Notes: generated by a model from the letters alone, not told the origin. A stretch of 64,000 nucleotides of DNA from an uncultured Draconibacterium sp. (GCF_963677565.1 NZ_OY781982.1:124001-188000), one strand, 5' to 3'; counted from the stretch's first letter, positions 8,147-17,745 are shown. Translations and numbers: made by a program.

Positions 8147-10981
8147 ATGAAAAATCTGGGCAACAAACTGGTTGAAAATATTCTGTTCCTCTGCAACTCC
8201 GGTTATTTATCGAGAGCTGTAAAATTTGTTTCCCTGGTTGGGATCTTTCTAATTGCAGGATTTACTGTTTATGCACAATCAAACGAAGATTGTGCGCTGT
8301 GTCACGATGATCCCTTTCTTATTACCATCGTTAACGGCCGGGAGGTTTCGAGGTACATTCCTGCTAACATTCTGGAAAATTCGGTACACAGTTACCTGGA
8401 ATGTATTTCGTGTCACGCAGATGCTGATGTAGAAGAATTTCCACACCCTGAAAAACTACAACCGGTAAACTGTGGCGATTGCCACGATGAAGCTATGTCC
8501 AAATTCCTGAAAGGAATTCACGGGATGGCCTTTGAGGAAGGCGATAAAAATTCGCCAAACTGCGCCGAATGCCACGGAACCCACTCGATATTGAGTTCGG
8601 AAGATCCGCAATCGCGTACCTATAAAATGAACATACCGGTTTTGTGTGGAACCTGTCACCGTGAAGGTGCTCCCGTTGCACGCGCCTACAATATCGGAGA
8701 ACACAACATTGTAGAAAATTACACTCAGGGCATACACGGCAAAGGACTGTTTAGCAGTGGTTTAATAGTGACCGCCACCTGTAACGATTGTCACGGCAAC
8801 CACCTGGTACTTCCCCACACAAATATGAATTCCACTATTTCGGAGAAAAACATCGCATCAACATGCATGAAATGCCATGCACGTATTGAAGATGTGCATA
8901 TTAAAATAATCAACAAAGAACTTTGGGAGAAAAGTCCCGGTGCAATTCCGGCTTGTACAGATTGCCATCCTCCGCATAAGGTTGAATTGAAAAATATAAT
9001 TGAAAATATTTCGGATAAAACCTGCTTAAAATGTCACGAGCAACCTGATATTCACAAAGTAGTAAATGATAAACAGGTTTCACTTTATGTCGATGTAAAT
9101 GAGTTTATCAATTCATCCCACAATAACATTACCTGTGTAAAGTGCCATTCGGATGTTACGGCCAACATTGCACGGCCTTGCGAAACCTCGGATAAGGTGG
9201 ATTGTTCGAGTTGCCACGCCGAAGAATCGGACATTTATTTCCAGAGCGGACACGGAAAAGCCTATTTTGCTAAACATGAAAATGCGCCCTATTGCACCGA
9301 TTGTCACGGATCTCATCTTGTTATTCCTTCTGAAAATGAAGAATCACCAACTTTCCGATCGGCAATACCTCAACTTTGTGGCGAATGTCATAAAGAAAAC
9401 GGTCAGGCTTTAGATGGCACAAACCTCAAAGAGACCGACGCGTATTACGATTATTCCACCAGTGTTCACGGTCGAAGTCTTGAGGAAAAAGGATTACTTT
9501 CAGCCGCTATTTGTACCGATTGCCACACCACACACTTCATGCTTAAAGAAGACGATGAACGTTCATCGGTTAATCCGGCAAACCTGGCAAAAACATGTGG
9601 CAATTGCCACAAAGGAATTTACGACCAGTACATTGAAAGCGAGCATGGAATTCATGATAACACGGCAGAGCTGAAATTCCCAACTTGCGAAACATGTCAC
9701 TCAGCCCATAATATTTCCGAAGTTCACGAAAGTAAATTTATGTCGGAAATTAGTTCGCAGTGTGGACAATGCCACGAGGAACTGGCAGAAACTTACCTTG
9801 AAACCTATCACGGAAAAGTCTATCAGCTCGGTTATCTTGAAGCTGCGCGTTGTTCCGACTGCCACGGTGCGCACAACATTTACCGGATGGACAATCCAAA
9901 TTCAACAATCAGTCCACGAAATATTGTTGAGACATGCTCGAAATGTCATACCGATGCAAATATGAAATTCACGGGTTACCTAACGCATGCTACACATTAC
10001 GACAAAAGCAATTTCCCGTGGTTGTACTATACATTTTGGGCCATGACTGCATTACTGTTAAGCGTGTTTGCCTTTTTCGGACTACATACTTTATTATGGA
10101 TACCCCGTTCGCTGGGTGCAATGATAAACAAACGAAAAGAGCCCAAGCCTGTTGGCAAACAGATGTATATAAGACGATTTCAAAAGAAAAACAGGATAAC
10201 CCATATTTTTGTAATCGTAAGTTTCATATTACTTGCCCTAACCGGAATGATTTTGAAATTTGCTTACATGAATTGGGCAAAGTTTTTGGCCGATGCTATT
10301 GGAGGTGCCCATATTGCCGGCTTCATACACAGAATGGCTGCTCTGGTTACATTCGGATATTTTATTTTTCACGTAGTGGCGTTATTAAAAGTTAAATTCA
10401 AAAAAGGTATTAAAGTCAGCAAATTTATATTCAGTAGTAATTCGCTCATGTTTAACCGAAAAGACATACGCGACTTTTGGGCTTCCATTAAATGGTTTAT
10501 TGGAATCGGTCCACGACCTGAGTACGGAAGATGGACCTACTGGGAAAAATTCGACTACTTTGCCGTATTCTGGGGAGTATTAGTTATCGGTTCTACCGGC
10601 TTAATGTTGTGGTTCCCTGAGTTCTTTACCCGATTTCTGCCCGGTTGGCTTATCAATGTGGCACAAATCATTCACAGCGACGAGGCGTTACTCGCAGTAG
10701 GATTTATTTTTACCATACACTTTTTTAATACACACCTGCGTCCGGAAGCTTTTCCTATGGATACGGTAATTTTCACAGGATATGTTCTTGAAGAAGAATA
10801 CAAAAAAGATCGTCCGCACGAATATGAGCAACTGGTAAAATCAGGAAAAATTAATGACGTTCGCGTTGAAAAAGAGTTTACAAAAGACCAGCTGAGAAGG
10901 ATCAAAATTTTTGGATTCACCGCACTTTTCGCCGGCGTAATCATGGTATTACTGATAATTTACTCTTTAATTTTTCATTAA
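8147..10981 (+). CDS. 19-heme c-type cytochrome fused to a b-type cytochrome membrane domain
   Basis: A 944-aa protein. An N-terminal hydrophobic signal/anchor (about 26-43) is followed by a periplasmic region to about residue 615 with 19 CXXCH motifs, from CALCH to CSKCH. These are arranged as repeated doublets with C-[GNTAS]-[DE]-CHG[TNSA]H stretches, as in cytochrome c3/NrfA-like multiheme modules. From about 625 there are about six hydrophobic helices, with His in THIFVIVSF, FIHRMAAL, FIFHVVALL, QIIHSDEALL and TIHFFNTH that fit heme-b ligation. The fusion places a quinol-reactive b module and a long heme wire in one chain. A weak purine-rich site (AAAGGA) precedes the ATG. Terminal acceptor unknown. 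Confidence 0.85.
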   Translation: MKNLGNKLVENILFLCNSGYLSRAVKFVSLVGIFLIAGFTVYAQSNEDCALCHDDPFLITIVNGREVSRYIPANILENSVHSYLECISCHADADVEEFPHPEKLQPVNCGDCHDEAMSKFLKGIHGMAFEEGDKNSPNCAECHGTHSILSSEDPQSRTYKMNIPVLCGTCHREGAPVARAYNIGEHNIVENYTQGIHGKGLFSSGLIVTATCNDCHGNHLVLPHTNMNSTISEKNIASTCMKCHARIEDVHIKIINKELWEKSPGAIPACTDCHPPHKVELKNIIENISDKTCLKCHEQPDIHKVVNDKQVSLYVDVNEFINSSHNNITCVKCHSDVTANIARPCETSDKVDCSSCHAEESDIYFQSGHGKAYFAKHENAPYCTDCHGSHLVIPSENEESPTFRSAIPQLCGECHKENGQALDGTNLKETDAYYDYSTSVHGRSLEEKGLLSAAICTDCHTTHFMLKEDDERSSVNPANLAKTCGNCHKGIYDQYIESEHGIHDNTAELKFPTCETCHSAHNISEVHESKFMSEISSQCGQCHEELAETYLETYHGKVYQLGYLEAARCSDCHGAHNIYRMDNPNSTISPRNIVETCSKCHTDANMKFTGYLTHATHYDKSNFPWLYYTFWAMTALLLSVFAFFGLHTLLWIPRSLGAMINKRKEPKPVGKQMYIRRFQKKNRITHIFVIVSFILLALTGMILKFAYMNWAKFLADAIGGAHIAGFIHRMAALVTFGYFIFHVVALLKVKFKKGIKVSKFIFSSNSLMFNRKDIRDFWASIKWFIGIGPRPEYGRWTYWEKFDYFAVFWGVLVIGSTGLMLWFPEFFTRFLPGWLINVAQIIHSDEALLAVGFIFTIHFFNTHLRPEAFPMDTVIFTGYVLEEEYKKDRPHEYEQLVKSGKINDVRVEKEFTKDQLRRIKIFGFTALFAGVIMVLLIIYSLIFH

Positions 10982-11234
10982 AGTAGTTTAAATCCAGAAA
11001 AAGAAATTACAATTTCGGTTATATAAAACAAGCGTTAAATCGACATAACAAACAGTAGATATGAAACATATATTAGTTCGTAAAATACATCAAATTAAAA
11101 TTTACAGAACATAGTTTCAGAATAACAATTAGTATATAGACAACTTATAAATAAGTACCTGATATTGAATAATTAAAAGAATTTTACAATCTTGGATTCC
11201 AGGATATTTATATGAAACCAATAAACGAAAAATT

Positions 11235-12737
11235 ATGAAATTACCGTCTTCTATAAGAAATTGGATTTCTATTACCGGAGCAGTTATCGCGGTTTTCAAT
11301 TTGGCCAGTATCCTGGCATTATTTTTATTGAATATTGCATTTGGATTTGGTGGTCAATATATAGGTCTATTCATCTTCATCATCCTGCCGGTATTTTTAA
11401 TCGTTGGTTTAATCATGATCCCGCTTGGAATGCGAATCAACCGAAAAAAAGCACGATTAGCAGAAAAGGAAGGCAAAAGTTTAAACTGGCCAATTCTTGA
11501 TTTTAACAATCTGGCTACCCGCAACGCCAGCACAATCTTTATCATTGGCACCATCTTCCTGCTCATAATTTCTTCGGTTGGAAGTTACGAAGCATTTCAT
11601 TACACCGAATCAGTTGAGTTTTGCGGAAAGTTATGTCACGAGGTAATGGAGCCTGAATATGTTACCTATCACGGCTCGTCGCACGAACGCGTTGCTTGTG
11701 TAGAGTGTCATGTTGGATCGGGTGCAAGCTGGTATGTAAAAAGTAAACTTTCGGGTTTATACCAGGTTTACTCTGTTTTGGCAAATAAATATCCCCAACC
11801 TATCCCTACTCCTATTGCAAACTTACGACCAGCACGCGAAACGTGCGAAGAGTGTCACTGGCCAGATAAATTTTACGATAATAAAATAAGAGTAAAACAT
11901 TCATTTTTAACAGACGAAGAGAACACCGAGCATATTGTTCACCTGCAGGTAAAAACAAGTACTAGAATGACTCCTCAGGGTGTTATAAACGGCATACATC
12001 AGCATATTAGTCCCGATGTTAAAATTGAATACAAAGCACTTGACGAAAAACGCCAGATTATTCCATGGGTAAAATATACCAACACAAAAACCGGAGAAGA
12101 ATATATTTATACCGACGAGTACAATATGGTTTCTGAAGCCAAACTTGATTCACTGGAAACAAGGACAATGGATTGTTTAGATTGCCATAACAGACCATCG
12201 CATAATTACAATGCACCGCAAAACTTCATTGACCAATCAATGGCAGAAGGTAAAATTTCAGCTGAGTTACCCGCTATAAAACTGGCAGCCATGATGGCAC
12301 TATATCAGGATTATCCGAATAAGGATACTGCAATGATTGCTATAAATAACCAGGTTACAGATTGGTTTGAAAGTGGTTACCCTGAAATCTATGAAACGAA
12401 AAAACAAGAAATTGACCAGGCAATAGCAGCAATTCAGGACGATTATTCAAATAATATTTTCCCGTTTATGAAAGCGAGTTGGAAAGAATATCCAAATAAC
12501 ATTGGCCATATGGAATCAGATGGATGCTACCGCTGCCATAACGATCGTCATGCAACAACAGAGAACAGGACCATTTCAAAAGATTGTTCGCTTTGCCACA
12601 ATATAATTGCACAGGGAAATGCCGATAGTTTGCAATATTCAACCGCTTTCGAAGCTTTGGAGTTTCAGCATCCGGTTGATGTTGCAGAAGCATGGAAAAC
12701 AGAGATGTGTTCGATGTGCCATGTAGCTTTATACTAA
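11235..12737 (+). CDS. NapC/NirT-type heptaheme cytochrome (probable quinol dehydrogenase)
   Basis: A 500-aa protein with three N-terminal hydrophobic helices (about 10-38, 42-66 and 97-121) followed by a periplasmic cytochrome. The first heme motif is the CX3CH variant CGKLCH, followed by EVMEPEY, a pattern of NapC/NrfH-like quinol dehydrogenases in which a Met may ligate the first heme. Then come CVECH, CEECH, CLDCH, CYRCH, CSLCH and CSMCH: seven sites in all. The family oxidises menaquinol and passes electrons to periplasmic partners. A tetraheme c554-type gene follows 75 nt later and is the obvious partner. It is longer than classic NapC, and the last four hemes sit in a C-terminal extension. 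Confidence 0.85.
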   Translation: MKLPSSIRNWISITGAVIAVFNLASILALFLLNIAFGFGGQYIGLFIFIILPVFLIVGLIMIPLGMRINRKKARLAEKEGKSLNWPILDFNNLATRNASTIFIIGTIFLLIISSVGSYEAFHYTESVEFCGKLCHEVMEPEYVTYHGSSHERVACVECHVGSGASWYVKSKLSGLYQVYSVLANKYPQPIPTPIANLRPARETCEECHWPDKFYDNKIRVKHSFLTDEENTEHIVHLQVKTSTRMTPQGVINGIHQHISPDVKIEYKALDEKRQIIPWVKYTNTKTGEEYIYTDEYNMVSEAKLDSLETRTMDCLDCHNRPSHNYNAPQNFIDQSMAEGKISAELPAIKLAAMMALYQDYPNKDTAMIAINNQVTDWFESGYPEIYETKKQEIDQAIAAIQDDYSNNIFPFMKASWKEYPNNIGHMESDGCYRCHNDRHATTENRTISKDCSLCHNIIAQGNADSLQYSTAFEALEFQHPVDVAEAWKTEMCSMCHVALY

Positions 12738-12812
12738 TTTTGGCACAGTATTTATTAATTAGTAAATTGACTTTAAACAGTAATGAGAAATATAAATTTT
12801 AATACTACAATT

Positions 12813-13319
12813 ATGAATTACAAAAAATTAATTTTCCTTTTGGGTCTTGCAATCATTTTTAGTACTGCAGCGACCGCACAAAACTTCAAATACATTGGTG
12901 CAGCAAAATGTAAGATGTGCCATAACAAACCTGAGAAAGGGGAACAATTTAAAGTTTGGGAAGCTGGTCCACACGCAAAGGCAATGGATGCGCTGCAAGG
13001 TGACGAAAAAAACGACCCAACATGTTTAAAATGTCACTCAACTGCGGGTTCTGTAGATAAAGGTTCTTTAGCAGGTCTTAAAGTTGACGAAGGTGTTACA
13101 TGTGAATCTTGCCATGGACCTGGTAGCCACTACAAATCGGCAGCCATTATGAAGAATAGAAAAATGGCCCTTTCAAAAGGAATGACCGATCCAACGGAAG
13201 AAACTTGTAAAGCCTGCCATTTAGGAGAAAAACCAGAAGGCCATGTGGCTCCTAAAAAAGCATGGAATTATGCTGAGTTTGTAAAAGTTATTGCTCACGA
13301 CGATCCTACCACAAACTAA
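12813..13319 (+). CDS. Tetraheme cytochrome c554-type protein
   Basis: A 168-aa periplasmic protein with a signal peptide (ending ATAQ) and four CXXCH sites (CKMCH, CLKCH, CESCH, CKACH). YIGAAKCKMCHNK, FKVWEAGPHAKAM and CESCHGPGSHY match the cytochrome c554/c-prime multiheme family, soluble electron carriers. An upstream ATG (12783) would add ten residues before the signal sequence; the ATG at 12813 (MNYKKLIF) gives a normal signal peptide and is preferred. It directly follows the NapC-like gene and ends at a strong terminator, closing the cytochrome run. It probably relays electrons across the periplasm between the inner-membrane quinol dehydrogenases and outer-membrane components. Confidence 0.83.
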   Translation: MNYKKLIFLLGLAIIFSTAATAQNFKYIGAAKCKMCHNKPEKGEQFKVWEAGPHAKAMDALQGDEKNDPTCLKCHSTAGSVDKGSLAGLKVDEGVTCESCHGPGSHYKSAAIMKNRKMALSKGMTDPTEETCKACHLGEKPEGHVAPKKAWNYAEFVKVIAHDDPTTN

Positions 13320-13346
13320 TTCTATTAGAAAACTTTTATATTTAGG

Positions 13347-13382
13347 AAAATTCCTTTGTTTCTAAACAAAGGAATTTTTTTA
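13347..13382 (+). terminator. Strong Rho-independent terminator closing the cytochrome cluster
   Basis: A near-perfect 15-bp stem (AAAATTCCTTTGTTT pairing with AAACAAAGGAATTTT) has a 2-nt nominal loop and a T tail. It separates the c554-type gene from ccsBA. Confidence 0.88.
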
Positions 13383-13418
13383 GTGTTTCTTATTCAGACA
13401 ACTAGACAACGACTAATT

Positions 13419-16400
13419 ATGAAGAAGCTAAGTTCATTTGTATTTTCAATGTTTTTCACCGGTATTTTAGTGGTTATTTTTGCTATTGCTATTGGCTATG
13501 CCACATTTATCGAGAATGATTACGGAACCATTACCGCAAAAATTCTCATTTACAATTCCCGGTGGTTCGAAATTTTGCTGTTTATACTTTGTATCAATAT
13601 TATTGGCAGCATTTTCAAATACAAACTAATAGTACGGAAAAAATGGACTGTTCTGCTTTTTCATATATCATTTGTAATTATTGGAATTGGTGCAATGATA
13701 ACGCGCTACTACGGATACGAGGGTAGTATGCATATTCGCGAAAACAGTTCCTCTGATTATATTATTTCTGATGCCTCGTACGTTACCGTTAAAATTAGCG
13801 ATGGCAATGAAACGATTGAAGAATCGCACGAAGTAAAATTTTCGCCCTACACCGCAAACCGATTTTCCGAAAAAATTCATTTCAAAGGACAAACCATTCA
13901 CATCGAAAATCAGCAATTCATGCCATCGGCAGTAGAAAACATTGTACTCGATCCGAATGGAGAACCTATTGTATCGCTGATTACAGTAATGAATGGTTCT
14001 TCCCGAAAAGATTTTACTCTGCGAAACAATAGTTTAAAGAATTTAAATGAGTTAACACTTGGTTTTGGAAACAATATCGATACAGATATTCAACTAAGTT
14101 TACTTGACGGGAACTTGTACATTTCGGCCAACGATTCAATTCAGGTTTCCGGAATGATGAGTGAAAACAGTGAAACTCTTGCTGCAAATACAAAAACGCT
14201 GGTAAATACACAAAAAGCATACACTTATAAAAACCTCACCTTTGCTGTAAAGCAGTTTTTACCCAATGCCTCTGTACAATTAGCCTATCACCAACCTGAC
14301 CAGGGAATGAGTGCTCCGGATGCGATGAAAGCCACCATTTCGGGCAATGGAGTACTTAAAGAAGTTATTGTTTATGGCAGAAAAGGCCAGGTTGGCGAGT
14401 TTTCAAATACCAATTTAAACGGATTAAACGTGGCTGTTTCATACGGAGCCCGTGTAATTAAATTGCCATTTGCCATTCATCTCAACGATTTTCAGCTGGA
14501 GCGATATCCGGGTTCTATGAGTCCGTCGTCGTACGCCAGCGAAGTGGTTTTAAAAGACGGAGCCACAGAAATGCCGTTTCGCATTTTTATGAATAACATT
14601 TTAAAATATAAGGGATATCGCTTCTTCCAATCGTCGTATGATACCGACGAACGCGGTACGATCCTTTCGGTAAACCACGATTCTGCCGGAACATCAGTAA
14701 CTTATTTTGGCTACCTGATTATGGCCATCGGAATGGTGCTTACCTTATTTAACCGAAGCAGCCGTTTTAAAACACTGCTGAAAGTATCAGCGCAGTTGCG
14801 CGAGAAACGGAAAAAACTATTTGTTGTTCTCGTTACAGGATTATTACTAAGTGTAAGTGCACAAGCCCAAAATACGGCCATCACTCCATTTAACAGCGAT
14901 CACACCAAGTCCTTCGAAAGCCTGCTCATTCAAGATAGGAAAGGTCGCGTCGAGCCGGTTTCAACACTGGCATCAGAGATATTGAGAAAAGTTGCTAAAA
15001 AAACCAGTTGGGAGGGTCTCACTCCAACCGAAGTTTTTCTCGATATGCAGGCAAATCCTGAACGATGGAAAAACGTGGCAATTATAAAAGTTGCAAATCC
15101 TGAATTGCGCAGAACAATTGGAATTACAGGGAAATATGCTTCATTTAACAACATAGTAAGGCCTCGCGAAATGGGCGGATATATACTTAGTTCGTCTGTG
15201 CAGGCAGCTTATAACAAAGAAAGTAATCTAAGAAATAAGTTCGATAAAGAAATTATGAATGTTGACGAACGTGTTAATATTCTAATGGCCATTTTTAACG
15301 GCGATTTTCTTACCATTTTCCCTGTTCCGAACGATGATAACCACAAATGGGTGTCAATTAACGAAGCACAGGAACTTACTGCGCAGGATGCTGAGTTTGC
15401 CAGGCAAACTGTTTCTGCCTACCTGCAATCAGTTCAAATTCGCGATTGGGCAACGGCCAATCAATTACTTAACAATCTGAAACAAAACCAACAAACTATT
15501 GGAGCTAAGATCATTCCGTCGGCAACGAAAGTAAAAATGGAGGTAATGTATAATAAGCTGAATATTTTTGGAAAACTCTCCAAAATATTCATGTTCACCG
15601 GTTTAATTCTACTTGTATTGCAATTGCTTTCACTTTTTAATCCGAATATCAAATTACGATTCCTGAAAAGTTTTGCATTCTACTTTATCCTACTGCTGTT
15701 TCTGGCCGAAACTGCCGGATTGGGAATCCGCTGGTACATTTCAAATCATGCCCCATGGAGTAATGGTTACGAATCGATGGTCTTTATTAGTTGGGCAACG
15801 GCGCTTGGGGGTCTGATCTTTGCAAAACGCTCGGAAATTACGCTTTCGCTAACATCGGTTTTGGCCGGACTAACATTAATGGTGGCCGGAATGAGTTGGA
15901 TGAGCCCCGAGATTACCAACCTGGTACCTGTTCTAAAATCATACTGGCTAATTGTTCACGTGGCGATTATTACAGCCAGCTACGGATTTTTGGGAATCAG
16001 TGCACTGCTTGGCTTTCTGAATCTCTTTTTAATGATTTTCAGAAACAAGAACAATTCAGACCGGATCAACCACACCATAAAGGAATTGGTAAATATTATC
16101 CAAATCGCTTTAATTATCGGGCTATTAATGGTTACGCTAGGCTCGTTCCTGGGGGGTGTTTGGGCCAACGAAAGCTGGGGACGTTACTGGGGCTGGGATC
16201 CGAAGGAAACCTGGGCACTGGTAACTATTTTGGTATATACTTTTATTACGCACATGCACCGCATTCCGGGAATGCGTGGTAGTTTTGCAATGAGTGTGGC
16301 TGCTGTTCTGGGAATTAGCTCGGTGCTGATGACCTATTTCGGAGTGAATTATTACTTGTCGGGTTTACACTCGTATGCACAGGGCGAAGCTGCTCCTATT

Positions 16401-16511
16401 CCGTCAGGTGTTTATATTGCTCTTGTTGTTGTGGCTATCGTTATCGTTTCAGCTTATTTTTCGGAGAGAACCAACCCGATTGTTGAGGAGGAAGTTGTTA
16501 GCGAAGAATAG
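13419..16511 (+). CDS. ccsBA: Fused cytochrome c synthetase CcsBA (ResB-ResC)
   Basis: System II cytochrome c maturation: exports heme and attaches it to CXXCH motifs in the periplasm. The 1030-aa protein starts with a ResB-like part (membrane helices around 7-30, 50-70 and 80-100, then a long periplasmic beta-rich region and a helix near 440) and ends in a CcsA/ResC-like multi-helix domain. The WWD heme-handling motif is at about residue 915-930 (WGRYWGWDPKETW), preceded by the conserved HAPWSNGYESM segment near 776. The ATG at 13419 is chosen because the ATG at 13356 lies inside the upstream terminator. It adjoins 44 predicted heme sites, whose assembly it presumably serves. Confidence 0.9.
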   Translation: MKKLSSFVFSMFFTGILVVIFAIAIGYATFIENDYGTITAKILIYNSRWFEILLFILCINIIGSIFKYKLIVRKKWTVLLFHISFVIIGIGAMITRYYGYEGSMHIRENSSSDYIISDASYVTVKISDGNETIEESHEVKFSPYTANRFSEKIHFKGQTIHIENQQFMPSAVENIVLDPNGEPIVSLITVMNGSSRKDFTLRNNSLKNLNELTLGFGNNIDTDIQLSLLDGNLYISANDSIQVSGMMSENSETLAANTKTLVNTQKAYTYKNLTFAVKQFLPNASVQLAYHQPDQGMSAPDAMKATISGNGVLKEVIVYGRKGQVGEFSNTNLNGLNVAVSYGARVIKLPFAIHLNDFQLERYPGSMSPSSYASEVVLKDGATEMPFRIFMNNILKYKGYRFFQSSYDTDERGTILSVNHDSAGTSVTYFGYLIMAIGMVLTLFNRSSRFKTLLKVSAQLREKRKKLFVVLVTGLLLSVSAQAQNTAITPFNSDHTKSFESLLIQDRKGRVEPVSTLASEILRKVAKKTSWEGLTPTEVFLDMQANPERWKNVAIIKVANPELRRTIGITGKYASFNNIVRPREMGGYILSSSVQAAYNKESNLRNKFDKEIMNVDERVNILMAIFNGDFLTIFPVPNDDNHKWVSINEAQELTAQDAEFARQTVSAYLQSVQIRDWATANQLLNNLKQNQQTIGAKIIPSATKVKMEVMYNKLNIFGKLSKIFMFTGLILLVLQLLSLFNPNIKLRFLKSFAFYFILLLFLAETAGLGIRWYISNHAPWSNGYESMVFISWATALGGLIFAKRSEITLSLTSVLAGLTLMVAGMSWMSPEITNLVPVLKSYWLIVHVAIITASYGFLGISALLGFLNLFLMIFRNKNNSDRINHTIKELVNIIQIALIIGLLMVTLGSFLGGVWANESWGRYWGWDPKETWALVTILVYTFITHMHRIPGMRGSFAMSVAAVLGISSVLMTYFGVNYYLSGLHSYAQGEAAPIPSGVYIALVVVAIVIVSAYFSERTNPIVEEEVVSEE

Positions 16512-16634
16512 AAAAAATTATGTATTAAAAATAGTTGGAGTTAGAAACGGGTAGTAAAAAGAACACGAGGTTGACATTTCTGCAGAAGATGCCCCTTTAA
16601 AATTGTTACTGACTATAGAGTGGCGAACAAGGTA

Positions 16635-17429
16635 TCACCTTACTTCAGAGATATCCACTCTTCGAATCCCAATCCTTCTCCGTTCTTTTTGTTCGGTTAC
16701 CTGAACATTATAATAGCTATCTATATGCAATATATAAGGTTGCCCTATATCACCTGCAAACAATTCCCTGTCCAATCCCACGTTCACACGGACAAAAAAC
16801 GTTGAAGCGATAGCATTACCATCAAAAATGGCCGGTAAAAACTTTCCGGGTAACATTACAACTTTCCGGTTAATACTCTGCTCCATTTCTTTACTAAAGC
16901 CGGATACAAGCTTTGGCCCAGACAGATTACCTTTTTCATCCACGAAATATTGAAGAAGAGACAAACCAACTTTTTCCTCTTTCATTACTTCAAGCGGTAT
17001 TTCAAGATCTCGCCCAATTGAGTGTATAATTTCATCCTTGTAGCCTACATACAAAAGTGGCCGGTCAACTTTCTTAAGTTCGTAACCATTATCTGTTTTA
17101 ACCAGAAATGAATCTGCGACTAAAGACTGATTTAAATATATTAAACTATCATTGGAGTAATTATAAATCATATAATCTTCTCCTGATTCAATATCACCAA
17201 ATATCCATTTGTCGGCTCTGGCTGAATTCAAATAGTGTCCAATTGCCAGGGTGTCCTTGGTAGTGTTGTTAATAATAAAACTCTCTCCACAGCGGAATTT
17301 TGTCTCTTTATCAATATGATAAACCTCTTTATAAGTACCATAAGATTCGGTCCGCTTTTTCAATTTCTGAGCAGAAGCAATTGAAACAGTAGTAAGAAAA
17401 AGGATAAATAAGGAAAGTAACCGGAGCAT
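16635..17429 (-). CDS. Secreted protein with TonB-C-like C-terminal domain
   Basis: A 264-aa protein with a signal peptide (ending ASAQ). The C-terminal third (VGLSLLQYFVDEKGNLSGPKLVSGF, then MLPGKFLPAIFDGNAIASTFFVRVNV) resembles the TonB C-terminal fold found alone in many Bacteroidota periplasmic proteins (pattern FxVDxxGxxxxxxVxxG and GxFxPAxxxGxxVxxxxxxPVxF). There is no N-terminal TonB membrane helix other than the signal. The N-terminal half is unassigned. The gene is convergent with ccsBA and divergent from the molybdenum-cofactor operon. Its function is unknown, and it need not be an energy transducer. Confidence 0.6.
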   Translation of the reverse strand: MLRLLSLFILFLTTVSIASAQKLKKRTESYGTYKEVYHIDKETKFRCGESFIINNTTKDTLAIGHYLNSARADKWIFGDIESGEDYMIYNYSNDSLIYLNQSLVADSFLVKTDNGYELKKVDRPLLYVGYKDEIIHSIGRDLEIPLEVMKEEKVGLSLLQYFVDEKGNLSGPKLVSGFSKEMEQSINRKVVMLPGKFLPAIFDGNAIASTFFVRVNVGLDRELFAGDIGQPYILHIDSYYNVQVTEQKERRRIGIRRVDISEVR

Positions 17430-17568
17430 GATTAAAGGTTTTTGTATTTACCATAAAAATAGAAAATCAATTCACTTATTTGGTCTATTGTCCAATTAGA
17501 ATCAATATAAATAATTGATCTGTTGTATAGCACTACTTTAATCATATATAAACATCTAGATTCTTTAC
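17430..17568. other. Divergent intergenic region upstream of the molybdenum-cofactor leader
   Basis: An AT-rich spacer between the minus-strand TonB-C-like gene and the promoter at 17569. A 112-codon frame on the minus strand spanning 17432-17770 runs antisense to the structured leader and shows no protein family features. Nothing else is recognised. Confidence 0.4.
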
Positions 17569-17576
17569 TATATTTG
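17569..17576 (+). promoter_or_regulatory. -7 promoter element (TATATTTG) of the molybdenum-cofactor operon
   Basis: TATATTTG fits the Bacteroidota -7 consensus TAnnTTTG exactly and sits immediately before the start of a GC-rich, strongly folded leader. This predicts transcription starting near 17581-17585. The -33 element is not clear. Confidence 0.55.
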
Positions 17577-17580
17577 TTCC

Positions 17581-17745
17581 GGCTCCGAGCCGATATTCCT
17601 AAAGTGTCAACCAGGGGATTTCGGCCGATGGGATTACCCGGAAACAGGTTATCCTCCCGCATCCCGACAAGGTCGGGGTAAATTGGAAAGGAGGTTGAGC
17701 AAATTCTGCATTGGGAGAAATGAAGCTCCTTCCCTTCCCTTAAAC
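17581..17745 (+). ncRNA. Structured 5' leader (candidate riboswitch) of the molybdenum-cofactor operon
   Basis: Between the promoter and the first gene the sequence turns GC-rich and folds into several helices. GCCGATATTCC pairs with GGGGATTTCGGC (one mismatch). GGATTACC pairs with GGTTATCC around a CGGAAACA loop. CCCGAC-AAG-GTCGGG forms a hairpin, and GGAAAGGAG pairs with CTCCTTCC just before the start codon, so it could mask the translation start. Position ahead of moco genes suggests control by molybdenum cofactor or a precursor. Whether it is the known Moco RNA motif or a separate class cannot be settled by eye. About 165 nt, upstream of the mobB-like gene at 17753. Confidence 0.6.

Noticed and set aside
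9934..10395. 153-codon alternate frame inside the 19-heme cytochrome gene
   Set aside because: Out-of-frame shadow with no domain; the main frame carries an unbroken cytochrome b domain.
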